Below are positions 34,103-43,005 of a stretch of DNA of 64,000 nucleotides, piece after piece. Made by a program: the position numbers and the translations under genes. Each line of letters opens with the position of its first letter. Positions within the stretch are counted from its first letter, which is position 1. A model generated the notes under the pieces. It did no database searches. It was not told the DNA's origin and saw nothing but the letters and a program-made list of their open reading frames with translations. The stretch lies in the NCBI RefSeq assembly GCF_014303395.1, contig NZ_CP060298.1:2995001-3059000 (forward strand). Direction: 5' to 3'. The DNA comes from Nakamurella sp. PAMC28650 (GTDB taxonomy: Bacteria; Actinomycetota; Actinomycetes; Mycobacteriales; Nakamurellaceae).

Positions 34103-35083
34103 TCAGGTCGACTCGCCGAGGTCCAACGTGTAGGCCACCCGACGGTGGGAGTGCGATCCCCCGCCGGGCAGGGTGCCCGCGTGCATGCTCAGCACCAGGT
34201 CCAGCGCTTCCCCTGCCACACGGTGCATGTCGATGGCCAACGTGGTGAGGCGGGGGGTGATGAAACGACCGATTCCCAACCCGTCCACACCGATCACCCT
34301 GACCTCGCCCGGAACATCGACCCCGGCCAGGCGAAGTGCCCGCAGCACACCGATTCCCATCAGGTCGTTGTAGGCCACCACCGCGTCGGTCCCGGGATGG
34401 TCGAGCAGGAGGCGGTCGGTTCCGTCCAACCCGCCCTGCAGATCGGTGGATTCGGACACGACCCGGACCGGATCGATGCCGAGGGCCGTGAAGGCCCCCA
34501 GGAAGGCGGTGGCACGCGGGCTCGGCCGGGGATGGTCGAAGACCACCGGGTGCGCCACCCCGCGCTGGTGCAGATGGGCAACGGCGTCCTCGACTGCCTC
34601 CGTCATGTCGAGTTCCACACAGCCGTGGCGTCCTGCCCTTACGCCAGGGTCGATCTCGACCAGTGGCAGATCGGGAAGTCCGTCACGGCGGGCCGACAAC
34701 CCGATCCGGGTGAAACTGATCAGCGCGTCCACCTGCCCGGAGAACTCGTCGATCAGGAACTCGTCGGCCGCGGCGTGGGCCCGCTCGCCCAGGATCACGT
34801 TCCAGCCCGCGTCAGCGGCGAGACCCAGTACGGCAGAGGCAAGTTCGGCGTAGTACGGGTTCGTCAGGTCGTCGATCAGCAGACCCAACGTCCGGGTCAG
34901 CGGTTTCACCAGTCCCCGTCCGAACCGGGACGGCCGGTAGTGCAGTTCCCGGGCCGCGGCGAGAACCCGTTCGCGGGTGGCGGCATTGATGCCCGGCATG
35001 TCGTTGACCGCCCTGGTCACGGTCTGCCGGGACACCCCCGCCGCTGCCGCGACGTCGTTGATCGTCGCGGGCCTGCCGGCCAC
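34103..35083 (-). CDS. LacI-family transcriptional regulator
   Basis: 326 residues from GTG 35083, one base after the stop of the upstream oxidoreductase. HTH at the N-terminus (TINDVAAAAGVSRQTVTRAV) with the hinge helix, then the periplasmic-binding-like sugar domain (TLGLLIDDLTNPYYAELASA). Second gene of an operon with the Gfo/AKR fusion; the operon has a perfect 16-bp LacI-type palindrome at its promoter, so autorepression with a sugar-like inducer is expected. Confidence 0.9.
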   Translation of the reverse strand: MAGRPATINDVAAAAGVSRQTVTRAVNDMPGINAATRERVLAAARELHYRPSRFGRGLVKPLTRTLGLLIDDLTNPYYAELASAVLGLAADAGWNVILGERAHAAADEFLIDEFSGQVDALISFTRIGLSARRDGLPDLPLVEIDPGVRAGRHGCVELDMTEAVEDAVAHLHQRGVAHPVVFDHPRPSPRATAFLGAFTALGIDPVRVVSESTDLQGGLDGTDRLLLDHPGTDAVVAYNDLMGIGVLRALRLAGVDVPGEVRVIGVDGLGIGRFITPRLTTLAIDMHRVAGEALDLVLSMHAGTLPGGGSHSHRRVAYTLDLGEST

Positions 35084-35084
35084 G

Positions 35085-37076
35085 TCAGTCCCGCAGATCC
35101 AGCCAGGCGACCTGCGCCGCATCGAGTTCCACCGACAGGCCGGCCATCGACGACCTCGTCTCGGCGATCGTCCTGGGTCCGAACAGTGGGAAGGTCGGGA
35201 ACGGCTGCGCCAGGACGAAGGCCAGTGCGACGGCCGTCGCCGGCACCCCGAGCTCGGCCCCGAGCTGCTCGGCCCGTGCCTTGCGCTCGAAGTTGGAATC
35301 GCTGTAGTAGCAGCGCACCAGCTCGGCATCGCTGCGATCGGCCGCGTCCCCCCGCGCGAAGAAACCGCGGGCCTGGGAGGACCACGGAAGCAGCGCGATC
35401 CTCTTCTGCGCCAGCCACGCCTTGGACGCGGCATCGGTCATCCGGAGGCACCCGACCCAGGGGACGTCGTAGGCCTCGGCGAGTCCGAAGTGGTTGCTGA
35501 GCACCGAGAATCCGCGCTTGCCGTTGGCCGCCGCGTAGGCGTCGGCCGCATCGACCCGTTCCGGTGACCAGTTGGACCCGCCGAACACCGTGATGCGTCC
35601 GGCGTCGACGTGCTCGTTGAGCACGTCGACGAACTCACCCACGGGGACGTCGGTGTTGTCGCGGTGCAACATGTAGATGTCGGCGACGCCCTGCTGCTGG
35701 CGTTCGAGCGATTCCAGCAGCTGACGAGTGAGCGATTCGGGATCGCAGTACGGGGTGTGTGCGCCCTTGACGACCACCACCACGTCGTCGCGGATGTCAC
35801 GGTTCGCGACCCACTGCCCGAAAAGCTTCTCGTACTTGCCTCTTCCGTACTGCCAGGCCGTGTCGAAGGTGTTTCCGCCCGCCTCGAAGAAGTGATCGAA
35901 GACGGCCGAGGCGTACGCCAGGTCGGGCTGGTTGTCACACCCCATGATCAGGCGGGAGACCGGCTTGGCCAGCCCGGGGATGGTGCCGTAGCGCATGCTC
36001 GGCCGGGTGGCGACGGTCAGCGGTAGACCGGAAACGGTAGGGATGGGGGCGGTGTCGGTCTCGAACGGATAGCGCAACGAGATCGCTTCACGCCAACGGT
36101 CGAGAACCCTGGCGTTGCCGAGAGAGTCCTGCAGCGACATCTCGACGGCGTCACCAGCGCCATTGGCGACCGCGCGGGCCAGCGCGTCCGCTTCGAGCGC
36201 GTACGGCTGGTGGTCCGCGGTGTCGGAGGCGAACGAGAACACCTGCGGCTCGGCGCCGACCACGCGCAGGGTGAGTGCGGTGTCGGTGCGGATGGTCCAT
36301 GGATCGGCCAGTGCGATCGACCCGCCGGACCCGTAGACCGACACCGTCTCCGGCTCGGCCAGGCGCACGCCGGTGCGGACCGAAGCGGTGATCCCGCCGG
36401 CGAAGCTCAGCTGGGCCACCGACCATTCGTCCACCCCGGTGACGCCGATCGTTCCGCGTGCCTGGACGTCGGTGGGCTCGGCGAAGGCCTTTCCGGTGGC
36501 GGCACCGGCGACCGCGCGAGCGATCGAGACGGGATAGCCGCCGACGTCCAGGATGCCGCCGCCGGCCAGCTCGGGGTCGAACAATCGCCCGGTGGTGGAT
36601 GACGTCGCGAACGAGAACCCGGCGTCGATGTGCAGGACGTCGCCGATGGCACCCTCGGAGACCAACCGGAGGAGCATGCGCGTCTGCGGGTGGAAGCGGT
36701 ACATGTAGGCCTCGACGACCGTCACGCCGGCCTCGCGGGCCGCATCGACGACGGCCATCACGCTCCCGAAGTTCGGTGCCAGCGGCTTCTCGACCAGCAC
36801 GTGCTTTCCGGCCCGGATCGCGGCAAGGGCCAGGCGGGCGTGGGTGGTGTGCACGGTCGAGATGTAGACGGCGTCCACCGCGGGGTCGGCGAGGATCTCC
36901 TCGTAGCTGCCCGCCCGCACGTCATCACCGGCCTCACCGGCCAGGGCCTTCGCCCGGCCGGGGTCGGAGCTTCCGACGGCCACCAGCCGTCCGGAGCGGC
37001 TTGCGGGCAGTTGCGAGATGAACCTGCGGGCGATGGCGCCCGGGCCGAGAACGGCCCAGCCACATGTGTTGTCCAT
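35085..37076 (-). CDS. Gfo/Idh/MocA oxidoreductase fused to aldo/keto reductase
   Basis: 663 residues. N-terminal half (1-~330): NAD(P)-dependent Gfo/Idh/MocA enzyme with a Rossmann start (WAVLGPGAIARRF), the EKPLAPN motif near residue 95 and the usual C-terminal beta sheet. C-terminal half (~345-663): aldo/keto reductase with all tetrad residues: Asp and Tyr in NTFDTAWQYGRG, Lys in VVVVKGAH, His in YMLHRDN. No frameshift at the join; a short linker (~330-345) connects them. Two redox domains on one chain suggest coupled steps on one sugar or cyclitol. Co-transcribed with LacI. Confidence 0.88.
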   Translation of the reverse strand: MDNTCGWAVLGPGAIARRFISQLPASRSGRLVAVGSSDPGRAKALAGEAGDDVRAGSYEEILADPAVDAVYISTVHTTHARLALAAIRAGKHVLVEKPLAPNFGSVMAVVDAAREAGVTVVEAYMYRFHPQTRMLLRLVSEGAIGDVLHIDAGFSFATSSTTGRLFDPELAGGGILDVGGYPVSIARAVAGAATGKAFAEPTDVQARGTIGVTGVDEWSVAQLSFAGGITASVRTGVRLAEPETVSVYGSGGSIALADPWTIRTDTALTLRVVGAEPQVFSFASDTADHQPYALEADALARAVANGAGDAVEMSLQDSLGNARVLDRWREAISLRYPFETDTAPIPTVSGLPLTVATRPSMRYGTIPGLAKPVSRLIMGCDNQPDLAYASAVFDHFFEAGGNTFDTAWQYGRGKYEKLFGQWVANRDIRDDVVVVVKGAHTPYCDPESLTRQLLESLERQQQGVADIYMLHRDNTDVPVGEFVDVLNEHVDAGRITVFGGSNWSPERVDAADAYAAANGKRGFSVLSNHFGLAEAYDVPWVGCLRMTDAASKAWLAQKRIALLPWSSQARGFFARGDAADRSDAELVRCYYSDSNFERKARAEQLGAELGVPATAVALAFVLAQPFPTFPLFGPRTIAETRSSMAGLSVELDAAQVAWLDLRD

Positions 37077-37100
37077 GGGGATACTCGGGGGGAGAGGGGG

Positions 37101-37154
37101 CCGTGAACGTTCACGGTCTGCGGCAGCCTAGGGTTCGGTCATCGCTGCTGTCAA
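37101..37154 (-). promoter_or_regulatory. Promoter and perfect LacI-type operator of the fusion operon
   Basis: On the minus strand, -35 TTGACA (37154-37149) and -10 TAGGCT (37130-37125) are 18 bp apart. Just downstream, at about +2 to +17, is the perfect palindrome CCGTGAACGTTCACGG (37101-37116) with the central CpG of LacI sites. A bound repressor would block elongation or initiation. Confidence 0.75.
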
Positions 37155-37301
37155 CGACCCGCCGGCGATGGTGGACACGCTTCCCGGCGGTTCCTGCTCG
37201 GGTCATCCGGAGCTGTCGACTTCTCCGACCACACGTGTGAGGCTTGCGCAGCGGCGCGTGCCACCGCACCAGCATCGTCACGCCACCAGGGATGAGCGAC
37301 C

Positions 37302-39650
37302 ATGAGCGAACTTCTCGAGCACCCGATCCCGGCCGGTCGGGCCCCGGACGAGGCCAGTCTGGCGACACTGCGGCAGATCTCCCAACGAGTCCTCTGGCTC
37401 TCCACCGCCATCGTCGACGCTGCGAACCGGGGCCGCGAGAACACCACCGGGATCAAGGTGGGTGGCCACCAGGCGTCGTCCGCGTCGATGGTCGATGTGA
37501 TGGTGGCGCTCTGGTTCCACGAGCTCACCAGCCAGGACCGGGTGTCGGTCAAACCGCACGCCTCGCCTGTTCTGCATGCGATCAACTACCTGCTGGGTGA
37601 TCTCGATCCGAAGTACCTGACGACCCTGCGGGAGATGGGTGGGTTGCAGAGCTATCCGAGCCGGCTCAAGGACCCCGACACCGTGGACTTCTCGACCGGT
37701 TCGGTGGGAATCGGGGCCACCGCGGCGCTGTGGGCCGCCATGTCACACCGGTACGTCCGTTCGCACCTTCCCGACGCGCCCGGAGCCGGCCGGTTCATCA
37801 GCCTGCTCGGCGATGCCGAACTGGACGAAGGTGCGATCTGGGAGGCCGTCGCGGACCCGTCGGTCTCCTCGCTCGGTGAGCTCCTGTGGGTGGTGGACCT
37901 CAATCGGCAGTCCCTGGACCGGGTGGTGCCGGACATCCAGATCCAACGGCTGCAAGGCATGTTCGCTGCAGCGGGATGGCAGGTGATCACCGTCAAGTGG
38001 GGCCGGCGGATCAGCAAGATCTTCGAGCGCCCCGGCGGTGACGAGCTGCGCCGGCGCCTCGAGGAGATGTCCAACGAGGAGTACCAGCGGATGCTGCGGG
38101 TACCGCGCCCGGAGATCGCCGGCCGGATTCTCGCCGACGGAGGCTCAGAAGCCCTGCACGCGTTGGTGAACGGGATGATCGACGAGGAGCTGACCGCCGC
38201 CGTGAGGGACCTCGGTGGCCATGACCTCGGACTGCTGATCGACACCTTCGACTCGGTCGACCGTCATCGCCCCAGCGTGGTGTTCGCCTACACGGTCAAG
38301 GGACGTGGACTGGCGACCGAGGGCCATCCCAACAACCACTCGGCGCTGCAGACCGGCGCTCAGATGGAAGACCTCGCACGCGAGAGTGGCGTCGACATCG
38401 CCGATCCGTGGCGGACCTTCGATCCGGACAGTCCTGCCGATGTGCTGTGCCGTCGACGGCAGGTCCAGCTGCGGCGCCCCCAGGTCGAGGTGACGGCAGA
38501 CATCCTGATGCCGGTCTCGCTCGGGCATCCGCATCGCAAGCCGTTGTCGACGCAGGCGGCCCTCGGACGGCTGCTGGCCGACCTGCCGCGTGACGCTCCA
38601 TCAGTAGCGGCCCGGGTGGTCACCTGCAGTCCTGACGTGGCCTCCTCGACGAACCTCGGCGGCTGGATCAACAAGACCGGGGTCTGGGCGGTGCGGGCGC
38701 GCCGCGACTGGTTCGCCGACGACGCCGAACGGGTACTCCGCTGGGCGGAGGCCAGCAGCGGACAACACATCGAACTGGGAATCGCGGAGGTGAACCTGGT
38801 CGGCCTGCTCAGCGAACTGGGAGCCACCTGGAGCCGGTGGGGCGAGCGGCTGATCCCGATCGCGACCATCTACGACCCGTTCGTCTCCCGGGCGCTGGAG
38901 CCCTGGTCCTACGGCATCTACGCCGGTGGCCAGTCGATCCTCGTCGGTACCCCCTCGGGTGTCACCCTGGCGCCCGAAGGCGGTGCGCACCAGTCGATCA
39001 CCACCCCGTCGATCGGTCTGGAGCAGCCGGGTTGCGTGGCCTGGGAACCGGCCTCCAGCCAGGATCTCGAGTGGTGCTTCCTGCACGCGATGTCGCAGGT
39101 CGGGGTCGTCGGCGGCACGTCCTCCTACTTCCGGCTGTCGACAAGGCCCGTCGATCCGGCATCGTTCGCGGTGCCCCAGGAGCCGATGCTGCTGGAACGG
39201 CGCCGGCGGCAGGCCGTCGCCGGCGGCTACCGGGTGAGCGGTCACGACCCGAAGCTGGAGCAGGTCACGCTGGTGGGTGTCGGTGCGATGATGCCCGAGA
39301 TCTTCGGGGCGGCCGATCTTCTCGCCGGTGCGGGGGTGACCGCCGGTGTCATCTGCCTGACCAGTCCCGATCTGCTGTTCCGGTCGCTCCAGCAGCGGGG
39401 GAGTCGGGCGCCGGCAGGCTCCGACATCCTGGACATGCTCTTCCCGGCTGCCTGTCCGACCCCGTTGGTCACCGTGCTCGACGGACACCCGCACACCCTG
39501 GCGTTCCTTGCCGCTGCGCGGGGCGATCGGATCCGCTGTCTCGGGGTGAGTGGTTTCGGGCAGTCGTCCAACCTTCCGGATGCCCATGCCCTGCACGGCA
39601 TCGACATCGCGTCCATCGCCGACGCCGCACTGACGTTGCTGGGTCGATAA
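37302..39650 (+). CDS. AceE-like thiamine-diphosphate E1/transketolase-family enzyme
   Basis: 782 residues. Whole-chain layout of homodimeric 2-oxoacid dehydrogenase E1 (AceE): ThDP/Mg motif as GDAELDEGAIWEA...VVDLNRQSLD (residues ~165-205), a middle part with VVFAYTVKGRGLATEG, and the catalytic Glu region HIELGIAEVNLVG (~488). It is shorter than AceE (~890) by trimmed N- and C-terminal regions. No E2 or E3 gene is nearby and the divergent neighbour is the Gfo/AKR operon, so it may act alone as a transketolase-like or 2-oxoacid decarboxylase enzyme. The substrate is unknown. Confidence 0.8.
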   Translation: MSELLEHPIPAGRAPDEASLATLRQISQRVLWLSTAIVDAANRGRENTTGIKVGGHQASSASMVDVMVALWFHELTSQDRVSVKPHASPVLHAINYLLGDLDPKYLTTLREMGGLQSYPSRLKDPDTVDFSTGSVGIGATAALWAAMSHRYVRSHLPDAPGAGRFISLLGDAELDEGAIWEAVADPSVSSLGELLWVVDLNRQSLDRVVPDIQIQRLQGMFAAAGWQVITVKWGRRISKIFERPGGDELRRRLEEMSNEEYQRMLRVPRPEIAGRILADGGSEALHALVNGMIDEELTAAVRDLGGHDLGLLIDTFDSVDRHRPSVVFAYTVKGRGLATEGHPNNHSALQTGAQMEDLARESGVDIADPWRTFDPDSPADVLCRRRQVQLRRPQVEVTADILMPVSLGHPHRKPLSTQAALGRLLADLPRDAPSVAARVVTCSPDVASSTNLGGWINKTGVWAVRARRDWFADDAERVLRWAEASSGQHIELGIAEVNLVGLLSELGATWSRWGERLIPIATIYDPFVSRALEPWSYGIYAGGQSILVGTPSGVTLAPEGGAHQSITTPSIGLEQPGCVAWEPASSQDLEWCFLHAMSQVGVVGGTSSYFRLSTRPVDPASFAVPQEPMLLERRRRQAVAGGYRVSGHDPKLEQVTLVGVGAMMPEIFGAADLLAGAGVTAGVICLTSPDLLFRSLQQRGSRAPAGSDILDMLFPAACPTPLVTVLDGHPHTLAFLAAARGDRIRCLGVSGFGQSSNLPDAHALHGIDIASIADAALTLLGR

Positions 39651-39651
39651 C

Positions 39652-39670
39652 CGTCCGCGGTGCCCGGACG
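39652..39670 (+). terminator. Weak hairpin after the E1-like gene
   Basis: CGTCCG (39652-39657) pairs with CGGACG (39665-39670), 7-nt loop, two bases after the stop and before the end of the convergent diguanylate cyclase gene. Weak but correctly placed. Confidence 0.3.
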
Positions 39671-39698
39671 ACTGCACCGGAGCGGGCACGGCCCGGGG

Positions 39699-40970
39699 TC
39701 AGGCGGCGCGCACCCGGTTCCGCCCGTCTGCTTTCGCGATGCGGAGCGCCTTGTCCGCACGACCGATGAGAGGCTGGAGTTCCGGGGCAACCAGGCCGGG
39801 TTCGTGACTGGCCATGCCGACCGACATCGTGATGGTCAGGTCGTCGTCGAAGTGCAGCGCACTCACCGCGGTCCGCAGTCGTCCGGCCACCGCGTCGGCC
39901 TCGGCCGCGCTGATCGCGTCCAGGACGACGACGAACTCCTCGCCACCGAACCTGCCGATGCCGTCGTGTCCTCGCAGTTCGCGGCGCAGGCACTGAGCCA
40001 CGGCGGCCAGCACCCGGTCGCCGACCTGATGGCCGTACATGTCGTTGACGACCTTGAAGTGGTCCAGATCGCAGAACAGGATGGTGACCGTCTGGCCGTG
40101 CCGGTGGCTGTGCGCCAGCACGGCCTGCGCATGTTCGGTCCAGGCCGGCAGATTGGGCAGACCGGTCTTGGGATCTGTCCGTGACGAGCGATGCAGCGAA
40201 TTCACCAGAGAACTCCGGTGCAGGTACGCGGCCAGGATCAGGGCGACAGGTGTGAGGGCCAAGGAGTGCACGAGGAACTCGGCCGTGACGATACCCAGCG
40301 CCAGGGTCGCGATCTCGTAACCGAAGGAGTCGGAGTCGGGGAGCATCGCCCGCAGCGTCGGGGGCCGTCGCACCAGGCACATACCCGTCAGCAACACCCC
40401 GAAGTTGACCAGGGTGAAGACCAGTAGAGCTGCGATCACCACGACGGGGGCCCGCAGACCTCCGCGCAGGACGTCACCCCCGCCGTCCCAGGTCACCAGA
40501 GCGCCGGCGGCTTCCGCCGACAACATCACGGTCGCGCCGGCGAAGATCACCCGATACGGCACGCCGGTCCGGTCGCGGCAGCGACGGACCAGGTACTGCC
40601 CGTACAGGAGGGCGACCAGCACGGCTGCCCAACCCGAGGGAACCGTCAGGACCGCGGCGAACGCCCAGACCGACACCTGGTTGGACGCCACCTTGTCGCC
40701 ACCGGGTGAGAGGTATCGCTTCAGCCGTTCGATCCGGGCGCCTGCCTCGGCATACCCGATGGCCAGAAAAGTGAGCACGCCGAGCCGGACCCATTCGGCG
40801 GTGCTCACGCGTTGGGCCACCAGGAGGGCGACCGTGATGGCGACGGCGGTCAGTTCCACCAGGAGAAGGAACACCTTCGCTGGGTGGGGAACGGTTCGTA
40901 GCTGCCAGTGACGAAGTGTCCACGAACGGGTGGCAGGGGTGGGCGGAGATCTGCGGCTGATCTTCGACAT
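39699..40970 (-). CDS. Membrane-bound GGDEF diguanylate cyclase
   Basis: 423 residues from ATG 40970 (AGAGGTGG upstream); an ATG at 40991 is possible. The N-terminal ~225 residues form six or so helices, an integral membrane sensor of MASE type. The C-terminal GGDEF domain has IGRFGGEEFVVVL near residue 342 and a DLDHFKVVNDMYGH strand-helix, so cyclase activity is expected. It lies downstream of the 71-bp repeat array, which occupies the space between it and the MFS gene. Confidence 0.9.
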   Translation of the reverse strand: MSKISRRSPPTPATRSWTLRHWQLRTVPHPAKVFLLLVELTAVAITVALLVAQRVSTAEWVRLGVLTFLAIGYAEAGARIERLKRYLSPGGDKVASNQVSVWAFAAVLTVPSGWAAVLVALLYGQYLVRRCRDRTGVPYRVIFAGATVMLSAEAAGALVTWDGGGDVLRGGLRAPVVVIAALLVFTLVNFGVLLTGMCLVRRPPTLRAMLPDSDSFGYEIATLALGIVTAEFLVHSLALTPVALILAAYLHRSSLVNSLHRSSRTDPKTGLPNLPAWTEHAQAVLAHSHRHGQTVTILFCDLDHFKVVNDMYGHQVGDRVLAAVAQCLRRELRGHDGIGRFGGEEFVVVLDAISAAEADAVAGRLRTAVSALHFDDDLTITMSVGMASHEPGLVAPELQPLIGRADKALRIAKADGRNRVRAA

Positions 40971-41163
40971 CCGGCGCCACCTCTTCCCCATGAAAACAAG
41001 CACGAGACAACGTAAACCGAAGCCGGACGTGCACGAACTCTGAACCAGACCGTACCGCAGCGACTCGGTCCCGGGCAGGGGCTCGGCCGCGGCCATCGGG
41101 GTGACATTTGGACGATCTCTAGCGATAGTTGCGTAGAAGAGTGAACCGAGGGACGTGATGGCT
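40971..41163. other. Unique part of the spacer upstream of the diguanylate cyclase
   Basis: About 190 bp between the cyclase start and the repeat array, without a gene. An open minus-strand frame spans this and the repeats, but its codon use is irregular and the repeat length (71) is not a multiple of three, so it is not a gene. Confidence 0.4.
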
Positions 41164-41545
41164 GTGAGCAGAGCGTGGGACTGGTGACCAGAAGAGGCCG
41201 TGAGTGTGACGCATTCGAAGGGGAGGTGGAGCAGATGAGCAGAGCTTGGGATTGGTGAGCAAGTGCGGAAGGTGACCGGGATCGATGCGAACGGAGGTGG
41301 GGCAGATGAGCAGAGCGTGGGATTGGTGAGCAGGTGCGGAAGGCGACCGGGATCGATGCGGCAGGGGGTGATGGCAGTGAGCAGAGCGTGGGATTGGTGA
41401 GCAGGTGCGGAAGGCGACCGGGATCGATGCGGCAGGGGGTGATGGCAGTGAGCAGAGCGTGGGATTGGTGACCAGGTGCGGGCGGTGACCGGGACGGATT
41501 CATCAGGGGGTGATGGCAGTGAGCAGAGCGTGGGATTGGTGAGGA
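41164..41545. repeat. 71-bp tandem repeat array, about six units
   Basis: The core GTGAGCAGAGCGTGGGATTG (ATGAGC in two units) starts at 41164, 41235, 41306, 41377, 41448 and 41519, exactly 71 bp apart each time. Units 3 and 4 are nearly identical, the outer units are more divergent, and the last is partial, the usual pattern of a tandem array that grew by duplication. Within a unit GTGAGCAG occurs twice, about 21 bp apart. It is intergenic, upstream of a diguanylate cyclase and downstream of an MFS gene, and not in frame with either. Confidence 0.9.
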
Positions 41546-41564
41546 CGGCAGGATCCGGGTGCGT

Positions 41565-42848
41565 TCAGCGCTCGGCTGGGTCGATCGGGTGGTGTCGATA
41601 TCGGACCAGCATGAGCGCGCTTCCCAGGACCACAGCCGCTCCACCTGCAGCGGCGATGGCGGTAGAGGGCGCGGCGAACTGCGTGATCAGGCCGCCGGCC
41701 AGGAGGCCGACACCCTGAGCACCCAGCAGTCCCGCCGAGGCGATGGCGATGCCCTGGCCCCGGATGTGCGGGGAAATCGTCTGGACGAACTCCGTGACGA
41801 CCTGGACCTGGTAGCCGGTGAAACTCCCCGCGAAAGCCCAGAACAGGCAGCTGAGGATGAGGCCGGGGGCAGTGAGGCAGGCGACCAGGGGCAGGCCGGC
41901 CGCGGCAGCGAAGGGACCCAGCAGGGCGGCGCGCGTCGGTGCCGACAGACATCTCGTGTAGAGGACCGTCCCGACCAGTACGCCGGCCGGACCGGACGCC
42001 AGCAGGATCCCGACACTCTGCGGACCCCCGCCGAGCTGGGCCGCATACGGGGCCGCCAGACCTTCCGGGACGACGATGAGTCCCAGTAGCCAGGAGAAGG
42101 CCAGGAGGGTACGGAGCCGGGTGTCCCCGAACACTGCGCGGGGACCATCCAGCCAGTGGCGTTGTCGGTGGTGCTGTGGTTCAGGTGATTCAGAGGTCGC
42201 CGAAGGAGTGAGATGCGTCACTAACGGACGACAGCGCACCCCGAGGCGAATGACGACCGCCGAGACCAGGAAGGTTGCGGCATCCACGGCCAGGGCCGTA
42301 CGGGGGCCGATGGCCGCCACCGCCAGACCGCCGACGGCGAAACCGGCCAGCTGGGCGGCCTGGCTGGTCGCCGACCGTAGTCCCAGCCCCATCGGATAGT
42401 CCGACTTCGGGAGGATGTCCACGACGAGAGCGGACTCGGCGGCCTTCCAGGGGGTGCCGACCAGTACGGACAGCACGAGCAGGGAGGCCAGGACGGTGAT
42501 CGAGAGGTGCGGGATCGTCATCGCGGCGAGCAGTGCGGCGCGGATCAGGTCGCCGGCCACCAGGAGCGCGCGGCGCGGCAGACGGTCGGCCAGGTGCCCG
42601 AGAAGGACGCTGCCCACCAGTGCCGGCAGGAAGGTCAGGGCATAGACGGCCGCGGTGGCCAGCCCGGATCGGGTGCTGTCGAAGACCAGGACCGACAACG
42701 CGACCCGGGCGACCTGATCGCCCAGCAGCGACTGGATGTCCGCCAGCCACAGCAGACGGAACTCGCGGATGCGGAGGACCGCCGTGAATCCTGGAGCCGG
42801 GGTTCCGACGGTTTCTGCATCGGGTTGACCCGTGGAATCGACCGGCAT
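41565..42848 (-). CDS. MFS exporter (MFS_3/EntS-like)
   Basis: 427 residues from ATG 42848; TACCTT 7 nt upstream suggests a leaderless start. Twelve helices with the loop motif LGHLADRLPRRALL and an interdomain central loop (RQRHWLDGP). Group resembles EntS/MFS_3 exporters of small molecules. No neighbouring biosynthetic genes. Its 3' end is 19 bp from the repeat array. Confidence 0.85.
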   Translation of the reverse strand: MPVDSTGQPDAETVGTPAPGFTAVLRIREFRLLWLADIQSLLGDQVARVALSVLVFDSTRSGLATAAVYALTFLPALVGSVLLGHLADRLPRRALLVAGDLIRAALLAAMTIPHLSITVLASLLVLSVLVGTPWKAAESALVVDILPKSDYPMGLGLRSATSQAAQLAGFAVGGLAVAAIGPRTALAVDAATFLVSAVVIRLGVRCRPLVTHLTPSATSESPEPQHHRQRHWLDGPRAVFGDTRLRTLLAFSWLLGLIVVPEGLAAPYAAQLGGGPQSVGILLASGPAGVLVGTVLYTRCLSAPTRAALLGPFAAAAGLPLVACLTAPGLILSCLFWAFAGSFTGYQVQVVTEFVQTISPHIRGQGIAIASAGLLGAQGVGLLAGGLITQFAAPSTAIAAAGGAAVVLGSALMLVRYRHHPIDPAER

Positions 42849-43005
42849 GTGGATCAAGGTAGCTGTCGGGTCGGACACCGAGATCGACCGTCATCGCGAT
42901 GCGGCGGGGTCCATTCGACTCGAAAACACGCTGTGTAGTCAGAGTCTGAATTATTTCACCCTGGGTGACACCGGGACGGTTCGATCAAGCTGAAACAATT
43001 CAGAC

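Noticed and set aside
41164-41545. CRISPR array
   Set aside because: The whole 71-bp unit is repeated; there are no unique spacers of constant length and no cas genes.
40850-41644. Long minus-strand frame across the 71-bp array
   Set aside because: 71 bp is not a multiple of three, codon use is irregular and the product (Pro/Ser/His-rich) has no domain; chance open frame in GC-rich repeats.
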